Of a stretch of 6,731 nucleotides of DNA, positions 5,445 to 6,731 are shown one piece after another. A model generated the notes under the pieces. That model made no database searches. It was not told the DNA's origin and saw only the letters and a list, made by a program, of their open reading frames with translations. Within the stretch, counting starts at the first letter, position 1. Each line of letters opens with the position of its first letter. The translations under genes were made by a program, and so were the position numbers. Source of the DNA: Burkholderiales bacterium (GTDB lineage: Bacteria; Pseudomonadota; Gammaproteobacteria; Burkholderiales; Burkholderiaceae_C); NCBI GenBank assembly GCA_006227785.1, contig SBFU01000379.1:1-6731 (forward strand). The letters are read 5' to 3'.

Positions 5445-6472
5445 GCCGTTTTGCCCGTCGCCGCTACTCCGACGCCCCCACGCCGATCGAACCACTGCCG
5501 CGTTTTTCCCGTGCCTTGGCGGCCACTTGTCCCGGCGGATCGGGTCCGCAGGTGTGGGTCAAGCGCGACGACCTGCTGGGACTTGCCCCGGGCGGCAACA
5601 AGACGCGCAAGCTCGAATTCCTGGTGGCTGATGCGCTGGCCCAAGGTGCCGACACGCTGATCACCTGCGGAGCGCCACAGAGCAACCACTGCCGCATCAC
5701 GCTCTCGGCCGCCATCCGGGAGGGGCTTCGCTGCCGTTTCGTCATCGAAGAGCGTGTCCCGGGCAGCTACAGCGACGATGCCAACGGCAACCATTTCCTG
5801 TTCCGCCTGATGGGCGTCGAATCCATCTCGGTCGTGCCGGCCGGCACTGACATGGGAGCGGCCATGCAGAAGGAGGCCGAGGCCGTGGCGTCGCAGGGGC
5901 GCAAGGCCTACGTCATCCCGGGTGGGGGCTCCAATGCGCTGGGAAGCCTGGGCTATGTTGCCTGCGCCATCGAGCTGCAGCAGCAGATGCGCGAGACCGG
6001 CATGCAATTTGACGCCATCGTGCTGGGCTCGGGAAGTTCCGGAACGCATGCCGGGCTGCTGGCCGGATTTGAAGCGCTGGGGATGGACCTGCCCATTGTC
6101 GGCATCGGTGTCAGCCGGGACCCGGCGCAGCAGGCGCCGATCGTGCTGGAACTGGCCACCAAGGTCTGCGAGCTGATCGGCGCGGACGCCAGCCGCTTGC
6201 CCGAGCGGCTTCGCTGTGTGGGTGGCTTCTGGCAACCCAAGTACAGCATTCCCAACCAGCGCATGGTGGAGGCGGTCCAGATGCTGGCCCGGACCGAGGC
6301 CCTGCTGCTCGACCCGGTCTACACCGGCAAGATCATGGCCGGTCTGATGGGCCTTGCCAGGACCTCCTACTGGTCGGCAGGGCAGCGGATCCTGTTTCTG
6401 CACACCGGGGGCATGCCGTCCTTGTTCTGGAACCCGGCCGCGCTGCTTGGCAAGGACGACCTGGCGCCCTGA
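5435..6472 (+). CDS. PLP-dependent D-cysteine desulfhydrase / ACC deaminase family enzyme
   Basis: This is a 345-residue fold-type II PLP enzyme. WVKRDDLLGL (41-50) leads to PGGNKTRKLEF at 52-62, with K56 the Schiff-base lysine. CGAPQSNHCR at 78-87 is the substrate-carboxylate loop. GSGSSGTHAG at 198-207 binds the PLP phosphate. DPVYTGK at 293-299 and LHTGG at 322-326 follow. ACC deaminases have Glu after DPVY and Leu in HLGG. Here both are Thr (T297, T324), favouring a D-cysteine desulfhydrase reaction (D-cysteine to pyruvate, sulfide and ammonia) over ring opening of ACC. The related L-cysteate sulfo-lyase (CuyA) cannot be excluded by eye. The ATG at 5435 is chosen because MDLSRFARRRYSDAPTPIEPL is a typical family start; a GTG at 5390 would add 15 unrelated residues. 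It overlaps the M81 gene by 10 bases and has no clear ribosome binding site, so coupled translation is likely. The exporter gene follows 5 bases later. Confidence 0.92.
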   Translation: MDLSRFARRRYSDAPTPIEPLPRFSRALAATCPGGSGPQVWVKRDDLLGLAPGGNKTRKLEFLVADALAQGADTLITCGAPQSNHCRITLSAAIREGLRCRFVIEERVPGSYSDDANGNHFLFRLMGVESISVVPAGTDMGAAMQKEAEAVASQGRKAYVIPGGGSNALGSLGYVACAIELQQQMRETGMQFDAIVLGSGSSGTHAGLLAGFEALGMDLPIVGIGVSRDPAQQAPIVLELATKVCELIGADASRLPERLRCVGGFWQPKYSIPNQRMVEAVQMLARTEALLLDPVYTGKIMAGLMGLARTSYWSAGQRILFLHTGGMPSLFWNPAALLGKDDLAP

Positions 6473-6477
6473 AGGCC

Positions 6478-6731
6478 ATGACCCGTCTGCAACTCTGGGG
6501 CCGGCAGCACTGGTCCGGACTGGTGCTGTGCCTGGTGGTGGCACTGGCCGCCCTTTCCCTGTCAGAGCACCACCAGGCGCCTGCCTTTCTGCTGGCCTTG
6601 TTGCTGGGCATGGCCTTGAACTCGCTGTCCCGCGAAACGGCCTGCGGCCCCGGCATTGACTTCACCGCGCGGCAGGTGCTGCGCATCGGGGTCGCTTTGT
6701 TGGGCCTGCGCATCACGCTGGACCAGGTGCT
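6478..6731 (+). CDS. YeiH-type (UPF0324) putative sulfate exporter, N-terminal part (runs off right edge)
   Basis: The first 84 residues of a membrane protein are present, and the frame is still open at the window end. Segments of hydrophobic helix lie at about 12-28 and 34-50, and a third begins near 68. LLALLLGMALNSLS (38-51), CGPGIDFTARQVLRIGVALL (56-75) and GLRITL (76-81) match the conserved N-terminal region of the YeiH/Cons_hypoth698 family, annotated as putative sulfate exporters. Full-length members are roughly 330-350 residues with about ten helices. The start is 5 bases after the stop of the PLP enzyme gene, so it belongs to the same operon. Its placement after a sulfur-releasing lyase suggests that it exports the sulfur anion formed during catabolism. 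The family is well supported and the transported ion is inference. Confidence 0.9.
   Translation, partial: MTRLQLWGRQHWSGLVLCLVVALAALSLSEHHQAPAFLLALLLGMALNSLSRETACGPGIDFTARQVLRIGVALLGLRITLDQV

Noticed and set aside
5150..6544. 464-codon open frame on the minus strand
   Set aside because: It lies antisense to the M81 and PLP genes, whose family motifs are unmistakable. The translation is rich in Arg, Gly, His and Gln without recognisable domains, a common shadow effect in GC-rich DNA.
1..6731. CRISPR arrays, tRNA genes, insertion sequences or phage attachment sites
   Set aside because: No spaced direct repeats, cloverleaf-like segments, transposase motifs or terminal inverted repeats were seen. 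The window is almost fully coding.

Overview
This window is GC-rich and strongly biased to G/C-ending codons. It carries an orphan Bug/TctC-type periplasmic binding protein and a GlxA-type regulator. Together these suggest a betaproteobacterium of the order Burkholderiales, probably near Comamonadaceae. That is an inference from gene families and composition, because there is no rRNA or other marker gene.

Left part (1-1497): a housekeeping-like segment. A gene on the minus strand runs off the left edge. Its N-terminus resembles that of a DinG/Rad3-type ATP-dependent helicase. A plus-strand gene diverges from it and encodes a protein with a PD-(D/E)XK nuclease-like core, so the pair looks related to DNA repair. 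A convergent minus-strand msrB (peptide methionine-R-sulfoxide reductase) follows after only a 20-base gap.

Centre (1498-2835): a 115-base gap holds the likely msrB promoter and an inverted repeat. Next is a minus-strand GlxA-like regulator (DJ-1/PfpI-like sensor domain plus AraC helix-turn-helix). It is divergent from the operon to its right. The 110-base divergent region contains adjacent palindromes placed about where an activator of the operon would bind.

Right part (2836-6731): a tight four-gene plus-strand operon. It encodes a Tat-type Bug/TctC binding protein, an M81 (MlrC-like) metallohydrolase, a PLP enzyme of the D-cysteine desulfhydrase/ACC deaminase family, and the first 84 residues of a YeiH-type (UPF0324) putative sulfate exporter. 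The junctions are +14 bases, a 10-base overlap and +5 bases.

The operon reads as a possible catabolic module: capture of an extracellular small molecule, hydrolysis of an amide or peptide bond, PLP-dependent release of sulfur and ammonia from a cysteine-like product, and export of the sulfur anion, all controlled by the divergent regulator. The families are well supported. The combined pathway and its substrate are inference. This is the best candidate in the window for an undescribed system.
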